From the NCBI GenBank assembly GCA_907164885.2, contig OU015498.1, forward strand, positions 124,623,727-124,687,726: DNA of 64,000 nucleotides, in the 5' to 3' direction. Of this stretch, positions 1 through 11,573 are shown piece by piece. The stretch comes from Dolomedes plantarius (taxonomy: Eukaryota; Arthropoda; Arachnida; Araneae; Dolomedidae). Made by a program: the position numbers and the translations under genes. Every line of letters starts with the position of its first letter. Position 1 is the stretch's first letter. Below the pieces are notes generated by a model, which was not told the origin of the DNA, ran no database searches, and was given only the letters and a program-made list of their open reading frames with translations.

Positions 1-309
1 AAGCAAATGTATTTAGGAGAAAGAAGTCCAGTGAAAAATGAAAGCCAGGAAACATACCATTTAGTAACGGTATAAAAAATAACTCTAATGTAAAATAATT
101 TTGAGAAAACGACAAATGGAAATAACTGTCAGCACTTGAACAGCCAACATGAACTGTAAAAAACTGTTTTCGGTGTATTTTGCTTCCGTGACTATATAAA
201 TTAATTTTTCAAGATTTCCTGCAATTTTCTACTCAGATTTTTAAATTTTTAAGACTTTTTCAATTATTATCATTCTGTACTTTTATTCAGTAAGATGCAC
301 AGAGAGTAT
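1..309. other. AT-rich noncoding DNA
   Basis: No coding pattern, repeat end or structured element is visible before the first MITE. Confidence 0.6.
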
Positions 310-312
310 TTA

Positions 313-438
313 GGGACTGTTCACATAGAATCCATCAGCGTAAAAAACTCAGTTGGCGCTGACTGGTTAAATGGGTCAATGACTGGTAAATGGTTGGTTA
401 AAAAAATTTACGCTGACGGATTCTTTGTGGACAGGCCC
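313..438. mobile_element. Harbinger-type MITE, 126 bp, TSD TTA
   Basis: The ends are inverted repeats: GGGACTGTTCACATAGAATC on the left and, read inward from the right, GGGCCTGTCCACAAAGAATC; the match continues through CAGCGTAAA. A TTA triplet flanks both sides (310-312 and 439-441). A 3-bp TWA duplication with GGG-starting ends fits the PIF/Harbinger superfamily. It shares its GGGCCTGTTCACA end with the elements at 16835 and 54086, but has a different interior. It is noncoding and would need a transposase supplied from elsewhere. Confidence 0.8.
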
Positions 439-441
439 TTA

Positions 442-2999
442 GTGTTTTAACATAATGATATGTTCTAAGTATATAAGATTCCAACTACACCGTTACTAAA
501 ATACAAAAATATAAAATTATGATTTTAGAAACTGATAAAAAACTGAACTGGAGAAACTTTCCCACAAATATTTTAGTATTTAATAAAATCAATAGCGATA
601 TGTAGCTCAGTTTATAAATCACTTAGTGATATGCAATACAGAAAAGGCATTATGTGAATACTTGCGAATAACAAAAGCGAAGCTTGCTCATACAATATAA
701 ATCACCGTAGTCGGAGGAAATGGATAGGTATGGGTGCTATGGACTCGGGAAGACAACATAATTTTTCAAACATAATGTAATTTTTTTAAAATATATATAG
801 TATTGGGGAAAGATTATAGCATTAAAGTTTCTTTCCCATCCCTCTCAAAACCCTCTTCTTTTATCTAAGATAAGATAAATGCATTTACAGTCCCTGCTTT
901 TAAATCATTCTTTTTTTAGCTCAATATATAGAACAGATTGCAAACACATGTTATTGTAAAGGTGTGTTGCGTAACACATAAGGGCAAGGGAAGAGGGAGA
1001 GACATGCACATCTGCCCCGCAGCAACAGAAGTGATATATTTATCTGTTTAATCTCCACTCTTAACAAGGGGTGAAAAATTGATTTCTACATTTATTTCCG
1101 ACAATTTTCTTCTAGGAGAATATTTAACAATAGATGAATTCAAATTCCACTGTTAGTTGTTACCTAACTACACTTTTTATTTTTGTGTAGGTGATATTTA
1201 GTCCAAAATCAAAACAAAGGTCAATGATTTTCTTTTATTTATTTATTTATTTAAGTTGGTACATGTTGTCGGACAATTCCCCCCCCCCTCCAAACACACA
1301 GAATTTGGGGGGAGGTTTCCCAAATACGGCAAAAATCCTGTAAAAACACGTCTAAAGTATGTCGGAAATGTATGGAAATGTTTCCACTAATACCACATAC
1401 ATGAACGTTAATTATATTAATATAACTCAAATTTGAAAAAAAAAATTAAGCTTCTATGATACACTAAAAAAGAATTATATTCCTTATTTATAAAAATTAA
1501 ACTTCTCGTACGTCTGTGTGAATGGAAATTACATGATATATAATATATTACCAAAAAATAAATAAATAAATAAACCAAAAATACTTGTATTCTTAGGGGA
1601 TCAGTTAAAAGAGTTTAATGTTTCAAATACAAGAAATTTCAAGGCTAATACTTAAAAAAGTCTTATTAACTATCCTCTTCCCAGCAATCCCCTTTCTATA
1701 CAACTGTCATTCGAAGTTAACGACCAAAGTACAAGGATTACATAACAGGACGAGATTCCTTAAACAGAGAAATATTTGAGCAATGTACAAAAGTTCACCC
1801 ACATTGATAGCTTAAAATGAAACGAGAAAAATACAGACTACACAATAACAAATAAGGTTGGACTAATTACCAACTAATACTGTCCCAACAATATTTCCCG
1901 CTTAACTGCTTCTCATCATAAAAATAAATACTTTTAGAAATACTCTGAAAGAAACTTACTAGTTTCGTAAGCTGTGAAAAGAAATCTGAGGACTAAAATG
2001 CAGCGATTCTTCACTTCATGCAATTGAATACGACGCAATTATCAATACCTAAGTACTATTTTTTATGATACAAATATATGAACAATACCTAGAGATAAAG
2101 AGGAAGTTTCCACTATCATAGATGGATAAAAATTATTCATGCATGAGACAGATGAGCGCCAATTCTACGAGTAAACAGAAGCTCTTACGCCTGTGCTCGA
2201 AAAACACAATAGTTCATCTGAGTTTTTTTCCTCGTAACGTAACAATTTTTTAAATCTATTTATTGTAGAAAGCATACAGCATGTTAATGTTACATAGTGC
2301 CGTTACCGAAATAATTAAAACGTTAACCGAGCTATAAATAATCGCATAACTATTCGTGAAATTTCATAAAAAGAAAAGACAACATCAAAGCATCGAGGTG
2401 GAAGAACCGGAGAGAGGCTCAAAATAGAATCGTTATGGTTCAAACTCTTTCGCTGCTCCAAAAATTAAGTACTATGTTTGGAAAACTTTTAAGTACCTTC
2501 ATAAAAAATATTGTAAGGACCTACTTAAAGTTATATTTTTTATCTTCCTTTTAAAACAAAATTTGTGAAGTTGGAAAAACGAAATTTATTTATCGATTCC
2601 TGGTAATTTAACTGACAACAATACGTACATAATTTATTTCGTACGAATGTGCAATTAAAGGCATATTGGTACAACCAGGTTTTAGCGTCAAAAGTCTACG
2701 AGAATCGTACTGAAGGCACGATAAAAGAAAACAAATTTCAAAGAAGGTGTATTATAAAATCAAGGAAGGAGTCCGCACTTTTTCTAATCAAAAAGTATCG
2801 AAATATATCCTTTTAAAAAATTTTTTCAAATACCCTTTTTAGATTTTTCAAATACCCTTTTTAGATATTTTAGTGTTCAGTTTAACGGCAATTTTTTACT
2901 TAACCCCCCCCCCCCCCATAAAAAAGGCATATATTCCTGAAGTAAGACATGTGACTTATATTTCATGTTTTCCTAAATAAAGTCTGGAGCAAGACCCTG
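442..2999. other. AT-rich noncoding DNA
   Basis: I see no gene or bounded element. Minor features are C/G homopolymer runs near 1281-1290 and 2904-2917, a TTTA-type run near 1230-1250, and a short direct repeat of an AAATACCCTTTTTAGAT motif near 2828-2865. Confidence 0.5.
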
Positions 3000-3019
3000 A
3001 ATGTACTTCCCGATGGCCC

Positions 3020-3190
3020 ACATGAAATTGCAGTGGCTGCTTTCAGGATTGCAACTGAACACGTCTGCCTGGCTTTGCATTTAAACAGAATGGGAATTTT
3101 TTTTTCGCCCTATATGCAATCTTTGTAATTCCAACAACATGGACGGTAAGTACATCCAATCCTGCTCTGTCTTAACTGGGCGTTCTCTGT
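3020..3190 (+). pseudogene. LINE C-terminal (RNase H / zinc-knuckle end) fragment, copy 1
   Basis: Translation on the plus strand gives a run containing AVAAFRIATEH, then CLALHLNRMGI. This resembles the segment near the C-terminus of arthropod non-LTR retrotransposon polyproteins, where a 'FRIATGHDCL..HL.RIG' stretch precedes a Cys-rich knuckle. The nucleotide sequence matches 44376-44740 closely, including the AACATGGACGGTAAG segment near 3137-3150, so this is a dispersed repeat. The frame is broken after the GMGI-like stretch by a poly-T expansion. No 5' part of a LINE and no TSD were found. The family call rests on recalled family motifs and should be treated as moderate. Confidence 0.45.
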
Positions 3191-3544
3191 ACAGACGTTG
3201 TTGGGATGCCCGTGATCGCATGAGAATTTTATCTTAGTTGCTTTTCTTGCTTATGTATTTTGCGTTTAGTTCTCCTTTACAGTTTTGTATTTTTCCCTTT
3301 TTTTTCTGTAAGCCTAAGGACTTTGGCCACAGGTTTCTGTATTAGAAATTTTTTTTTTAATTTAATGTTTTCCTATGTGTTTTTTTACCTGTAAATTATA
3401 CAGACGATAAAAATTATTTTATGACATAAGAATAAAGTTAAAACAAAGGACAACAATTACGAGCAATGTATAAGTTAATACTTAAATTACACACATAAGG
3501 TCCTGAAACAACAACAAAACAAACAAAAAAACACTCATTGAAAA
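3191..3544. other. noncoding DNA
   Basis: AT-rich, with T-rich runs near 3295-3355; nothing else is visible before the hAT at 3553. Confidence 0.5.
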
Positions 3545-3552
3545 GTTATTGA

Positions 3553-3911
3553 TAGGGATACGTAATTTTCGTATTTACGACATAGATGCGAAAAAATGCG
3601 AAATTTCCCGATATGAGCGAATAAATGCGAAAATTATTTTTTTTACTACTTATCGGCGAAAACTCTGTGATAAACGGCTTTTTAAGCGAAATTAGGTGAA
3701 ATAGTACTAATTTTTTAACATAATTGCTTATCTAAGACCATCCACCGTCTTTAACTGAGAGATATCTCGAAATTTGTTAATTACTTATTGCTAAAGATTT
3801 AAGGAAAACTGTGAAGACTACTACAATGTTAGCTTTTGACTAAGAATTGTGATACTTACCTAACTAAGTAAGTGAAATTGAGATTTCTTATCATAAATGC
3901 GAAAATTTTGA

Positions 3912-3996
<85 letters not shown>

Positions 3997-4088
3997 TATA
4001 TTCATTCGAATAAATGCAAAATTTTATATATTGTTAATTTCTTTTTGCGAAATTTTGATACCTTTTATGCGAAATTTACGTACCCCTA
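3553..4088. mobile_element. nonautonomous hAT element, 536 bp, TSD GTTATTGA
   Basis: An exact 8-bp duplication GTTATTGA lies at 3545-3552 and 4089-4096. Inside it the ends are inverted repeats: TAGGGATACGTAATTTTCG from the left and TAGGGGTACGTAAATTTCG from the right. An 8-bp TSD with short TA.GG ends is the hAT signature. The interior carries repeated GCGAAATTT / ATGCGAAA motifs in both orientations and a long (TA)n tract (about 3914-4000). There is no transposase, so this is a deletion derivative or MITE. Confidence 0.85.
3914..4000. repeat. (TA)n microsatellite inside the hAT element
   Basis: Almost pure TA alternation with one TG interruption near 3977. The apparent 74-aa Ile/Tyr ORF over it is a repeat artefact. 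Confidence 0.95.
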
Positions 4089-4096
4089 GTTATTGA

Positions 4097-5660
4097 TATT
4101 GCTGCAAAAACTATGAATGACTGGTGGAGCTTCGGTTAAAAGTATGAGTAAAAGATTTCAATTCTGTTGATCAATTAAAACTGATTTCCTAAACAAAAGG
4201 GTCACTACCTCAAACTAACCACAAATTCTGCAACAGCTGTAATCTTCTCGCTGCGAAAACGAACCAAAACAAAGAGGATGATATTTTGTCGCCAATGGCA
4301 ACAGTGCGAAAGAAAAAATTGGGAAATGGAAACTAGAATTCTATACTTCTATACTGTAAATTCTCCTGGCATAATTCTTATCGAAAATCCGCTGATACAT
4401 CCACAAAGAAGCCACGAAACCGAAAGAACTTTTAAAGATTTCCGTGGGAACACTGATTATTAAAATGGATTGTGTTTCAATGCTGGATATACTTTAAGCA
4501 TCAAGAAGTCTGCAATGTTTGCCAGATGAGGCAATATTATTTATAAGCTTCTAAGAAGAGTCAACGAAAATTTTAATCGATCGATCTCTCCCTATACATA
4601 CATTAATTTACTATAGACGTTAACAAAAGCACCATTGATAAAAGTAGAAAAAAACACGAAAACAAGTACGCTTCAATTTATGTTGCATTCAGTCGCAATA
4701 AGCAAATCTAAGATTAAATTTACGAGAATGCCAGTAATTATTTTGGTCCCTACTTTTTATTTCTATATTTGAATAACATTCCTTTTAAAATAACTTGCTT
4801 CCTCGTTGAAAGAACAACTTTTTTATTAAATTGAATTTTAAAGAAAGGGAAAAGTAAAGTAATTTAAACAATTCCCACTTTTTCAAATACTGCCACTTTA
4901 AAACAATCTTTCAAAGAAATAAACTTTATGCTAAAAAATACTATGTTAAAATTACTTATCTACAGGATAACAAGGCACCATGCTGAAAATGTAACATCAT
5001 AGACTTACCTACAAAAGACAAGAAAATAAATCAGAAAAATACAATATAAAAGCTAAAACATTGCTTTAATGTTTCACACAATATATCAAAATAATAAATC
5101 ATCTACATTAAATCCTCTACATTTTGCATTGAATTTAAGAAATAAAGAGGAGTAAGTGATATCAACAACAGCTGAAATTACAACAGCGAGCGGCTAGAAG
5201 GTAATTTAGAGGATTTTTGACTAAACGAGCCTTTAAATCACCTGCCAAACAATTAGGATAATTATTATCCTTGTCTCTACTTAAAGAATCGAGATTTGTA
5301 TGCAGTGCTCAACAACCATTATTCCCGCGTGTAACAGCGATAAAATCAAAAGGCCATGAGTAGCTCGAAACAAGAAAGGCGGTATGTGATTATCATCAAG
5401 ACCATGCATCTTTAAATTTGTTGGTTAGGGGTGTGGAGAGCTGAGCCTGCCTCCAAAAATAGTGAGTCTAGTTTGCCTCTGTATTTTAGAACTGAACTGT
5501 CTCAGGCGGGAGACAACCTGGACGCCTTCATAGTGAATCCACTCCGAATATTCAGGCTAAAAGGTCAATGAAATTAATTTGAACAAACCTTAAGATCAAT
5601 TTTCGTTAAAGTTTAAAAGAGAAAAATTCTAAAGGGTTATTTCTTTTTAAAGTTTTCGCC
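4097..5660. other. AT-rich noncoding DNA
   Basis: No element ends or coding signal were recognised. A slightly more GC-rich stretch at about 5390-5570 is unexplained. Confidence 0.5.
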
Positions 5661-5666
5661 TTTTAG

Positions 5667-5746
5667 CATACGGGGCCCATTTTTCCGATTCCCTCTTTAG
5701 AGCGGGAAATTTCATACCCCCCTTTGTAAGAACGGCCATTATGGGG

Positions 5747-5819
<73 letters not shown>

Positions 5820-5832
5820 TTGGGCCCGTATT
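5667..5832. mobile_element. possible small TIR element with a (TA)n core
   Basis: ATACGGGGCCCA at about 5669 faces TGGGCCCGTAT at about 5821-5832 across a (TA)n tract, so the ends are inverted. If the TA next to each end is the duplication, this would be a Tc/mariner-type MITE. The interior (5690-5750) is unrelated to the other MITEs here. The inverted match is short, so the call is weak. Confidence 0.3.
5751..5818. repeat. (TA)n microsatellite
   Basis: Uninterrupted TA alternation. Confidence 0.95.
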
Positions 5833-5833
5833 C

Positions 5834-6820
5834 TTGGAATATATGCTATCCCACCCAGTAAGGAAAAGGTTAATGGTACCTCAAAAGGAGACTATTAACC
5901 AATTAAATATATCCACTTTTCAACGATATAAAAGACGAATGATTATCTTTAAAAAATTACTTTTACACGGTTCAAGGGATTGGTGATTAAAAACACAGAA
6001 TCGCATAGACGCGAGATAGCAAGTTTTTTACCGACTTTGAATTTTAAAAAAAAGTCATTTTTTTTTCCCCAATAATAAAAGAACCCCACTTTAGTCAACT
6101 TTTTTTAGCGGATCCTCAAGATTCCTTTTTTTATCCTCCTTCAATAATTTTGTTCCTCCAGCGTGAGCATTGACTTGTGAAAGAATGAGATTACTCACTC
6201 ATCCTACCAAAAAATTCACGCGTTGAACCAAGCACAGATAACCATTTAGCAAAGATGCCGCCACGTACTGTGATTACTCCAGAGACGCTCCCGACACTAG
6301 AGTCAAAGAACAATTAAAAAATACGCGAAAAAAAAGTAGAATCAATGGCAAAAAAATTACAGAAAAACAGATACAATACATTTTCTTACTGGGAAAAAAA
6401 AATTACATCGCACAAACGAAATCCCTCAAGTGCCGTACTAAAGTTTTCGACAAACTCAGCATGTTTACTTCGGTATCCTAGGAAAACTATATATTTTAAA
6501 TTTGTTAATAATAACGTTGATAATAATGCCACATATTTTTTTCTTCTTACAGAAACTAGAAATTTTCTTTCGTAATCACCACACGGGTGTATACATCACA
6601 AACGAAAATGTTTTTAGCAAAAAATTCGTATAAGTTACAGCTTATCAAACCGGAAAATGACAGTAAAACTTGTATATACGTTTAATATATAATAGGCCAA
6701 GCCCACTCACTAACAACAGAATAATATGAGATTAAATAAATGTTTTTAACTATCGTAATTTTAAAATTTTTTTTCCTAAACAGAGGTACCCGCGTTCCGC
6801 CTCAAATCGAGCCCTGTATA
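5834..6820. other. AT-rich noncoding DNA
   Basis: A 76-codon frame at 6345-6575 has the low-complexity Lys/Asn/Phe composition expected by chance here. No element was recognised. Confidence 0.5.
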
Positions 6821-6918
6821 TACGAGGGATAGTCCGAAAATAAGTTTCCCCTGGCGACTGTGGACAGAATGTATGAAAGACAAAAAATATAATGAGACAT
6901 TAAAGATAGGACGTAACT

Positions 6919-7128
6919 TTATTTTTCCACATAAGTACCAAGTACGTTGAGACATTTGTCATAGCGCTTTATAAGCTTCAAAAAGCCCTCCAGGAAAAAA
7001 TCAGGGCTCTGCATACGGAAGACGCGTTTAACGGCTTGTGTGACTTCAGCATTGCTTCCAAAGCGCCTTCCGCCGAGATTCTTCTTTAAAGCAGTTTTGT
7101 TGCTGGACTTTTTGGAGGTTTGAACCAT
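6919..7128 (-). pseudogene. inverted copy of the mariner transposase C-terminus
   Basis: This minus-strand frame reads ALKKNLGGRRFGSNAEVTQA and ends KRYDKCLNVLGTYVEK. The plus-strand gene has the near-identical KKNLGGRCFESNAEVTQA ... KRYDKCLNALGTYVEK. It is therefore the transposase 3' end duplicated in reverse orientation and lacks any catalytic residue. Differences between the arms (for example RRFGSN against RCFESN) show that they have diverged since the duplication. Confidence 0.85.
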
Positions 7129-7540
7129 TAATGCTAAGCGGTACTGTCACACCCTGTCGAAATTGAAGGAGGCTATTCGGAAAAAAGCGGCCTGTCCTTC
7201 TCACATCTGGCGTTCTGTTATTGGATGACAATGCGAGATCCCATTCGGCGACAGTAACGCAAAACCATATTGCAACTCTTGCTTGGGACCGCCTTGACCG
7301 TCCGCCATACAGTCCTGATCTCGCAACCAGTGACTTCCATCTGTTTCCGTCTTTGAAGAAGAATCTCGGCGGAAGGTGTTTTGAAAGCAATGCTGAAGTC
7401 ACACAAGCCGCTAACTGCTTCTTCCGTATGCAGAGCCCTGGTTTTTTCCTGGAGAACTTTTTTAAGCTTCTAAAGCGGTATGACAAATGTCTTAACGCAC
7501 TTGGTACTTATGTGGAAAAAAAAAGTTACGTGTTATCTTT
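7126..7540 (+). pseudogene. mariner (DD34D) transposase, C-terminal part
   Basis: Translation gives NAKRYCHTLSKLKEAIRKK, then after a one-base shift a DDNARSHSA motif and PPYSPDLATSDFHLFPSLKK. Exactly 34 residues separate the Asp of DDNAR from the Asp of SDFH, which defines the mariner DD34D class. Family transposases are about 340-350 residues; only about the last 140 remain. The frame shifts near 7195 and the first catalytic Asp and DNA-binding region are absent, so it is inactive. The reading frame then runs on through the terminal repeat. A protein-sized frame on the opposite strand at 7046-7486 is an antisense shadow. Confidence 0.85.
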
Positions 7541-7653
7541 AATGTCTCATTATATTTTTTGTCTTTCATACACACCTCTGTCCACAGTCGCCAGAGGAAA
7601 CTTATTTTCGGACTCACCCTCATATATATTGTGTGTCTGTTATAACGCCCCAT

Positions 7654-8069
7654 CATTAATTCTATTCCTTTAATTTTGTGTATCCCTTTCGAAACCTATT
7701 AAACGAACGCTATCTCTTTCATTCAATTTATGTCTACACCCACCATGCCTTTATTTGTGGCGCCCGTCAATCGCTGCAGGAAATCACCCCATAAGGTCAC
7801 GTACACAAGTAAAGCTAAATTTACATTGTGCTGGTATTAGAATCCAACTGCGCCTAGTAATGGAGCAGAGAGCAGACGCTACAACACTCTCCTGTGTTCT
7901 TTGTGAATAACTTTCAGTCTTTATATTTCTTATAAATATGCTAATTTAATATCAGAATATAGTCCATAACGTATTCAAGTAAATAAAATCATTATTCCTC
8001 TCAACTGGCGTAAATTCACAAAGTTGCTGACCGCTCAAGCCCGAAAACTACATTTCAATAAGGCCCGAT
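7654..8069. repeat. LTR-like dispersed repeat, copy 1
   Basis: Patchy but clear similarity to 63437-63825: an ATTAATTCT...TTTAAT start, GTGGCGCCCG near 7757, TTTGTGAATAA...CAGTCTTTAT, TAATATCAG...GTA, and CTCAACTGG...GCTCAAGCCCGA. GTGGCGCCC resembles a retroviral-type primer-binding-site/LTR junction, and several AATAAA-like signals are present. No gag/pol coding sequence was seen, so this is either a decayed solo LTR or another interspersed repeat. Confidence 0.45.
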
Positions 8070-8419
8070 GTAATGTCTCCTTCTGGTTCTGGAGACGTTA
8101 CATACATACATAACTGTTTTTTAATCTTCACCTCCATTTTCTGATTTTCGGTTAATTTTTAAAGATTAATTTTTAGAATTTAATTTATTAAATGCTGATC
8201 ACGTGATTTCTTTTTCTGGTACTTTAAATAAATTTATCGTCACGTGCATAACAACGAAATAGACAAAAAAAATTGTTTTTCTTGCTAATGCAGCAGACGA
8301 TTAGACATTATCCAAAAAAAATATTTAAATACAGAAAAAGATATGTTACTCAAACTGCACTATATTCTTTAGTATGTCCTATTAGATTTCATTTGAATAT
8401 TTTCTTCTACATTATTTTG

Positions 8420-8464
8420 TCTATATAAAATATCCGTTAAATGAAGAAGATTTTTTATAAATAA

Positions 8465-8543
<79 letters not shown>

Positions 8544-8564
8544 CATACATATATATATATATAC

Positions 8565-8616
<52 letters not shown>

Positions 8617-8745
8617 GAATTGTATACATTGATCGTTGTATTTATTATAAATATATATATTTATTTATTTTGGCATTAATTGCATACATTGACCATTGCA
8701 TTTAATTTGAATGTACTCCGTAGCGAAGCGCGGGTTTTCAGCTAG
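8420..8745 (+). mobile_element. small nonautonomous Helitron, 3' end clear
   Basis: The right end GTAGCGAAGCGCGGGTTTTC is followed by AGCTAG and T, matching the arthropod Helitron 3' end (short hairpin-forming GCGAAGCGC, then CTAG, inserted before T). A plausible 5' end, TCTATATAAAATATCC, lies at 8420. Between them are a long (TA)n tract and two copies of a cat-TGCATACATTGA-type motif about 60 bp apart. No Rep/helicase is present. The 3' end is the better supported boundary. Confidence 0.6.
8469..8614. repeat. (TA)n microsatellite with CA interruptions
   Basis: About 145 bp of TA alternation interrupted by single ACAT steps. Confidence 0.95.
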
Positions 8746-9137
8746 TTTTAAATATGTAGCTGTAATTAGCTGTTCCAAATTTGTGGAAAAACTCTACAAT
8801 TCATGGCCTAATGAAAACAATATGTTGTATGAAATGATGAAAAATTAGGTATAGGTTTTAGATATTAATATGATATAACTCTCCTAAAAATTTCATGAAA
8901 AATATTGGATAGTTCAGAAGATATCCTGTGCCCAATGCTAAAAAATCATATTTTGAGAAAAACGACTTTAAAAGTTTTTTTCATATAAACATGTTCACAT
9001 ATTAGTCATAACACATATTTGACCATAACTCGAGAGATAATAGGAATTTTTGCACGCGTTTTGATTTAAAATGTTAAGAACACCTTCTAGTTTAACATAT
9101 ATTTTTTTTTTTCAGAAAAAGAAAGAAAGATAAATAA
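8746..9137. other. noncoding DNA
   Basis: No feature is recognisable apart from A/T runs. Confidence 0.5.
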
Positions 9138-9147
9138 ATATATATAT

Positions 9148-9222
<75 letters not shown>
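9138..9222. repeat. (TA)n microsatellite
   Basis: TA alternation following a short GAAA/TAAA-rich lead. Confidence 0.95.
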
Positions 9223-9224
<2 letters not shown>

Positions 9225-10361
9225 GGTTTTAAGAGCCCTTAGCAATACAAGTCGCTAACAAATATTCAAGGCCCAACATCACACAAGAAGTGGGAAGAAA
9301 TGTCTGCACAGTATCAAACTACTGCTGTATAAAGTCCAAGTCTGTAAGTTGCTACACAGCAAGGTCAAAAGGTTTTTTTTTGTTTGTTTTTGTTTTTTTT
9401 AATTTTCAGTTTATCTTTTCCTGGCGTGAATTAAAAATTCTCGATAAGTTTTCCAGTAATTTTATGCAACTTTCTTCTTCATCTATTTCCTTACTGATAT
9501 ATTGCATATTATAAATTAGAATTTTGGAGGTTAATGATGCAACGATTTGATTTATTAATATCAATCCCATCATAAGCTAAACAGATTATTACATGCCTCG
9601 CAGATTTTAATATTTGAACCATAATAAATTATTTTATATTTCGTATCTAGTTTCGAAGGCCTACTAAAATTTTCAAAATAAAAACTTTTTTTTACTCGCA
9701 GTCTGGATAAACATATCCCTCCATCCTCTTAAAAAAAAACTCAATAATGAGAAAATAAATTTATACCAAGAGATATGTTATTCATTTCAGTAACGGAAAA
9801 CAAATTTTTAAACTCTGGCACGGATTTTAAATAAGGAATAAAAAGTGGGTCGTTTGTAAATGACACTAATACTAAAGTCATATTTAATAAGATTTTTTAA
9901 GAAATAAGAAGGGAAAAAAATGAAGAAGAAACAGCCAACTGCAACAAAATTTTATAAGGATGCCAAAAAATATTAACACACATAACTATTTTTTTTTGTT
10001 TGTTTGTTCAAGAAAGTTAGGGAAACCTTATTTACAAGCAGAAGAGATGTGTTTCTGGCCAGCAAAGAAACATCCATCGATTAAATGTTGAATCATGAGA
10101 AAAGTTTACGTCGGTGTTGGGAAAAAGTAACCCCTGAAAATGCTGATTTATACCAAAATAACCATTAAAGCGAAAAGATATTTTTAAATATTGCGACAGT
10201 CCTGATTTTATGCGATACTCTTATGTTAAAATGAAGAATGATAGCGGTATTAAAGTACGCAAAGTACGTTTAACGTACTACTTCGAAAATATTCCTCTAT
10301 TAAAACAAAGTCGAAATATGGAATTACGCTATAATTTAAACAAATACTTAGTTAATATATA
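9223..10361. other. AT-rich noncoding DNA
   Basis: No element ends or coding signal were seen. Confidence 0.5.
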
Positions 10362-10369
10362 CTGATATA

Positions 10370-11053
10370 CAGAGCCGGGCCGATACCTTGTGACGCCTGA
10401 GGCAAGTCTTAATAACGCCGCCTTTTAAAATTTTTCGAGAAACTGTTAAATAATGAATGTATATATCTATTAGAAATAGCCTACTTAGAACAACGGACAT
10501 TTTGGGGAAAATGTGTTTATTTTAAAAAGTTTTATTTATTTATAAAAAACATGAGTTTTTTTTAAAATTACAAAACTTACAAATAGCAGAAGAAGTACAT
10601 AAATTTGAATATATTTTATTATGTAATAAATATAATTTCTAAACAATTCTTCGAGCCTTCATTGCAGGAAATTGCAGGAATCTCTATATATATTATTTTT
10701 CGCACCGTCTTTTCTTTAGAAATTATTGCTAGATTATTCAATCGCTCGAATTGTTGTTCACACGTAATTCTTAAATTTTAAGTTTAGAAAAACTATGCTG
10801 AGCTGCTGCTACGGTTGCGGGTAGTATCAGTAGAATTCTTAGAGCAACAACAACGTTTGATTTATTTCTCATATTCTCAAATTCAGCTGCATATAAAAAA
10901 ATAGTCAAATATTCCCTAATATTTGTATATTTTTATGAATTTCGTCCTATATTAGCTTAAACTTTTTTTTCATTAAAATTCGCATTTTTTACCAAGTCTC
11001 ATTTTGACGCCTGAGGCGGTCGCCTCGCCGCCCCACCTATGGGATCGGCCCTG
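10370..11053. mobile_element. nonautonomous hAT element, 684 bp, TSD CTGATATA
   Basis: An exact 8-bp TSD CTGATATA sits at 10362-10369 and 11054-11061. The ends read inward as CAGAGCCGGGCCGATACC and CAGGGCCGATCCCATAGG, both followed within about 20 bp by a GACGCCTGAGGC motif in inverted orientation. The CAGGGCCG ends plus 8-bp TSD fit hAT (Charlie-like group). The interior is AT-rich without a transposase frame. Confidence 0.9.
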
Positions 11054-11077
11054 CTGATATATTACGATGAGAAAATA

Positions 11078-11571
11078 AAGAATGGGCCAAAAATTCGTAA
11101 AAACTGTAAAAATTCATAAAAAAAAAGGAAGAAATCATGATAAAGAAGTGCGGTTTGCAAGAAAGGGCGCACAAGGAAGTCCAATTTTTTGAGAAGACGA
11201 AAAAGTTTAAAAAGTCACCGGTCGATGGCGCTGACATGCGAGAGATTCAGCTGAATTATGCAAATTAATCTTGCAATAAAAGACCGTGATACACGAGGAT
11301 TTGGAGGATCAACTACTAAGTGGAAGACCCTCGTTGGCGGGGGGCCTCATTACTGCGGTGGAAACCATTATGAATAAGATGGCGGCGGAATCATTCACGG
11401 GAAGTAGCAGTGCTCGCAAAGCTAGACCAGTGACATTTTTTTTATTTTTATTTTGCCGCTAAAAAAATGCGACTTCCTCGTGAGCTCTTTTTTGCTAACT
11501 GCACTTCTTTATCATAATTTCTTCCTTTTATATGAATTTTTAAAGTTATTACGAACTTTTGGCTCACCCAG
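11078..11571. mobile_element. mariner-type MITE with inverted ends of about 110 bp
   Basis: The left end (11085-11195) and right end (11470-11571) are inverted copies: both contain GCCAAAARTTCGTAA, then GGAAGAAATYATGATAAAGA, AGTGCRGTT and a GAGGAAGTC-type segment. TA dinucleotides flank the deduced limits (11076-11077 and 11572-11573). The unique centre (about 11270-11430) translates in places to a decayed transposase N-terminal-like stretch (AVETIMNKMAAESF), but no catalytic domain remains. It starts only 16 bp after the hAT TSD at 11061. Confidence 0.7.
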
Positions 11572-11573
11572 TA

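Larger units (their letters stand above)
6823..7622 (+). mobile_element. palindromic mariner derivative, 800 bp, TA target
   Basis: The element is flanked by TA (6821-6822 and 7623-7624). Its ends read inward as CGAGGGATAGTCCGAAAATA and TGAGGGTGAGTCCGAAAATA. The inverted match does not stop at a normal TIR but runs about 265 bp on each side (6823-7089 against about 7354-7622). Both arms carry the transposase C-terminus and 3' end, on opposite strands. The unique centre (about 7126-7350) holds the catalytic-core segment on the plus strand. The 5' half of a normal mariner (N-terminal helix-turn-helix, first Asp) is missing and replaced by an inverted copy of the 3' end. Confidence 0.9.

Noticed and set aside
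7046..7486. 146-codon minus-strand ORF
   Set aside because: It is antisense to the mariner transposase and spans the palindrome junction.
8369..8629. Ile/Tyr-rich and Cys/Val-rich ORFs over microsatellites (also 3872-4096, 5741-5986, 29820-30062, 32572-33014, 45186-45466, 49618-49874)
   Set aside because: Each is the translation of a (TA)n, (CA)n or (GT)n tract with no coding context.
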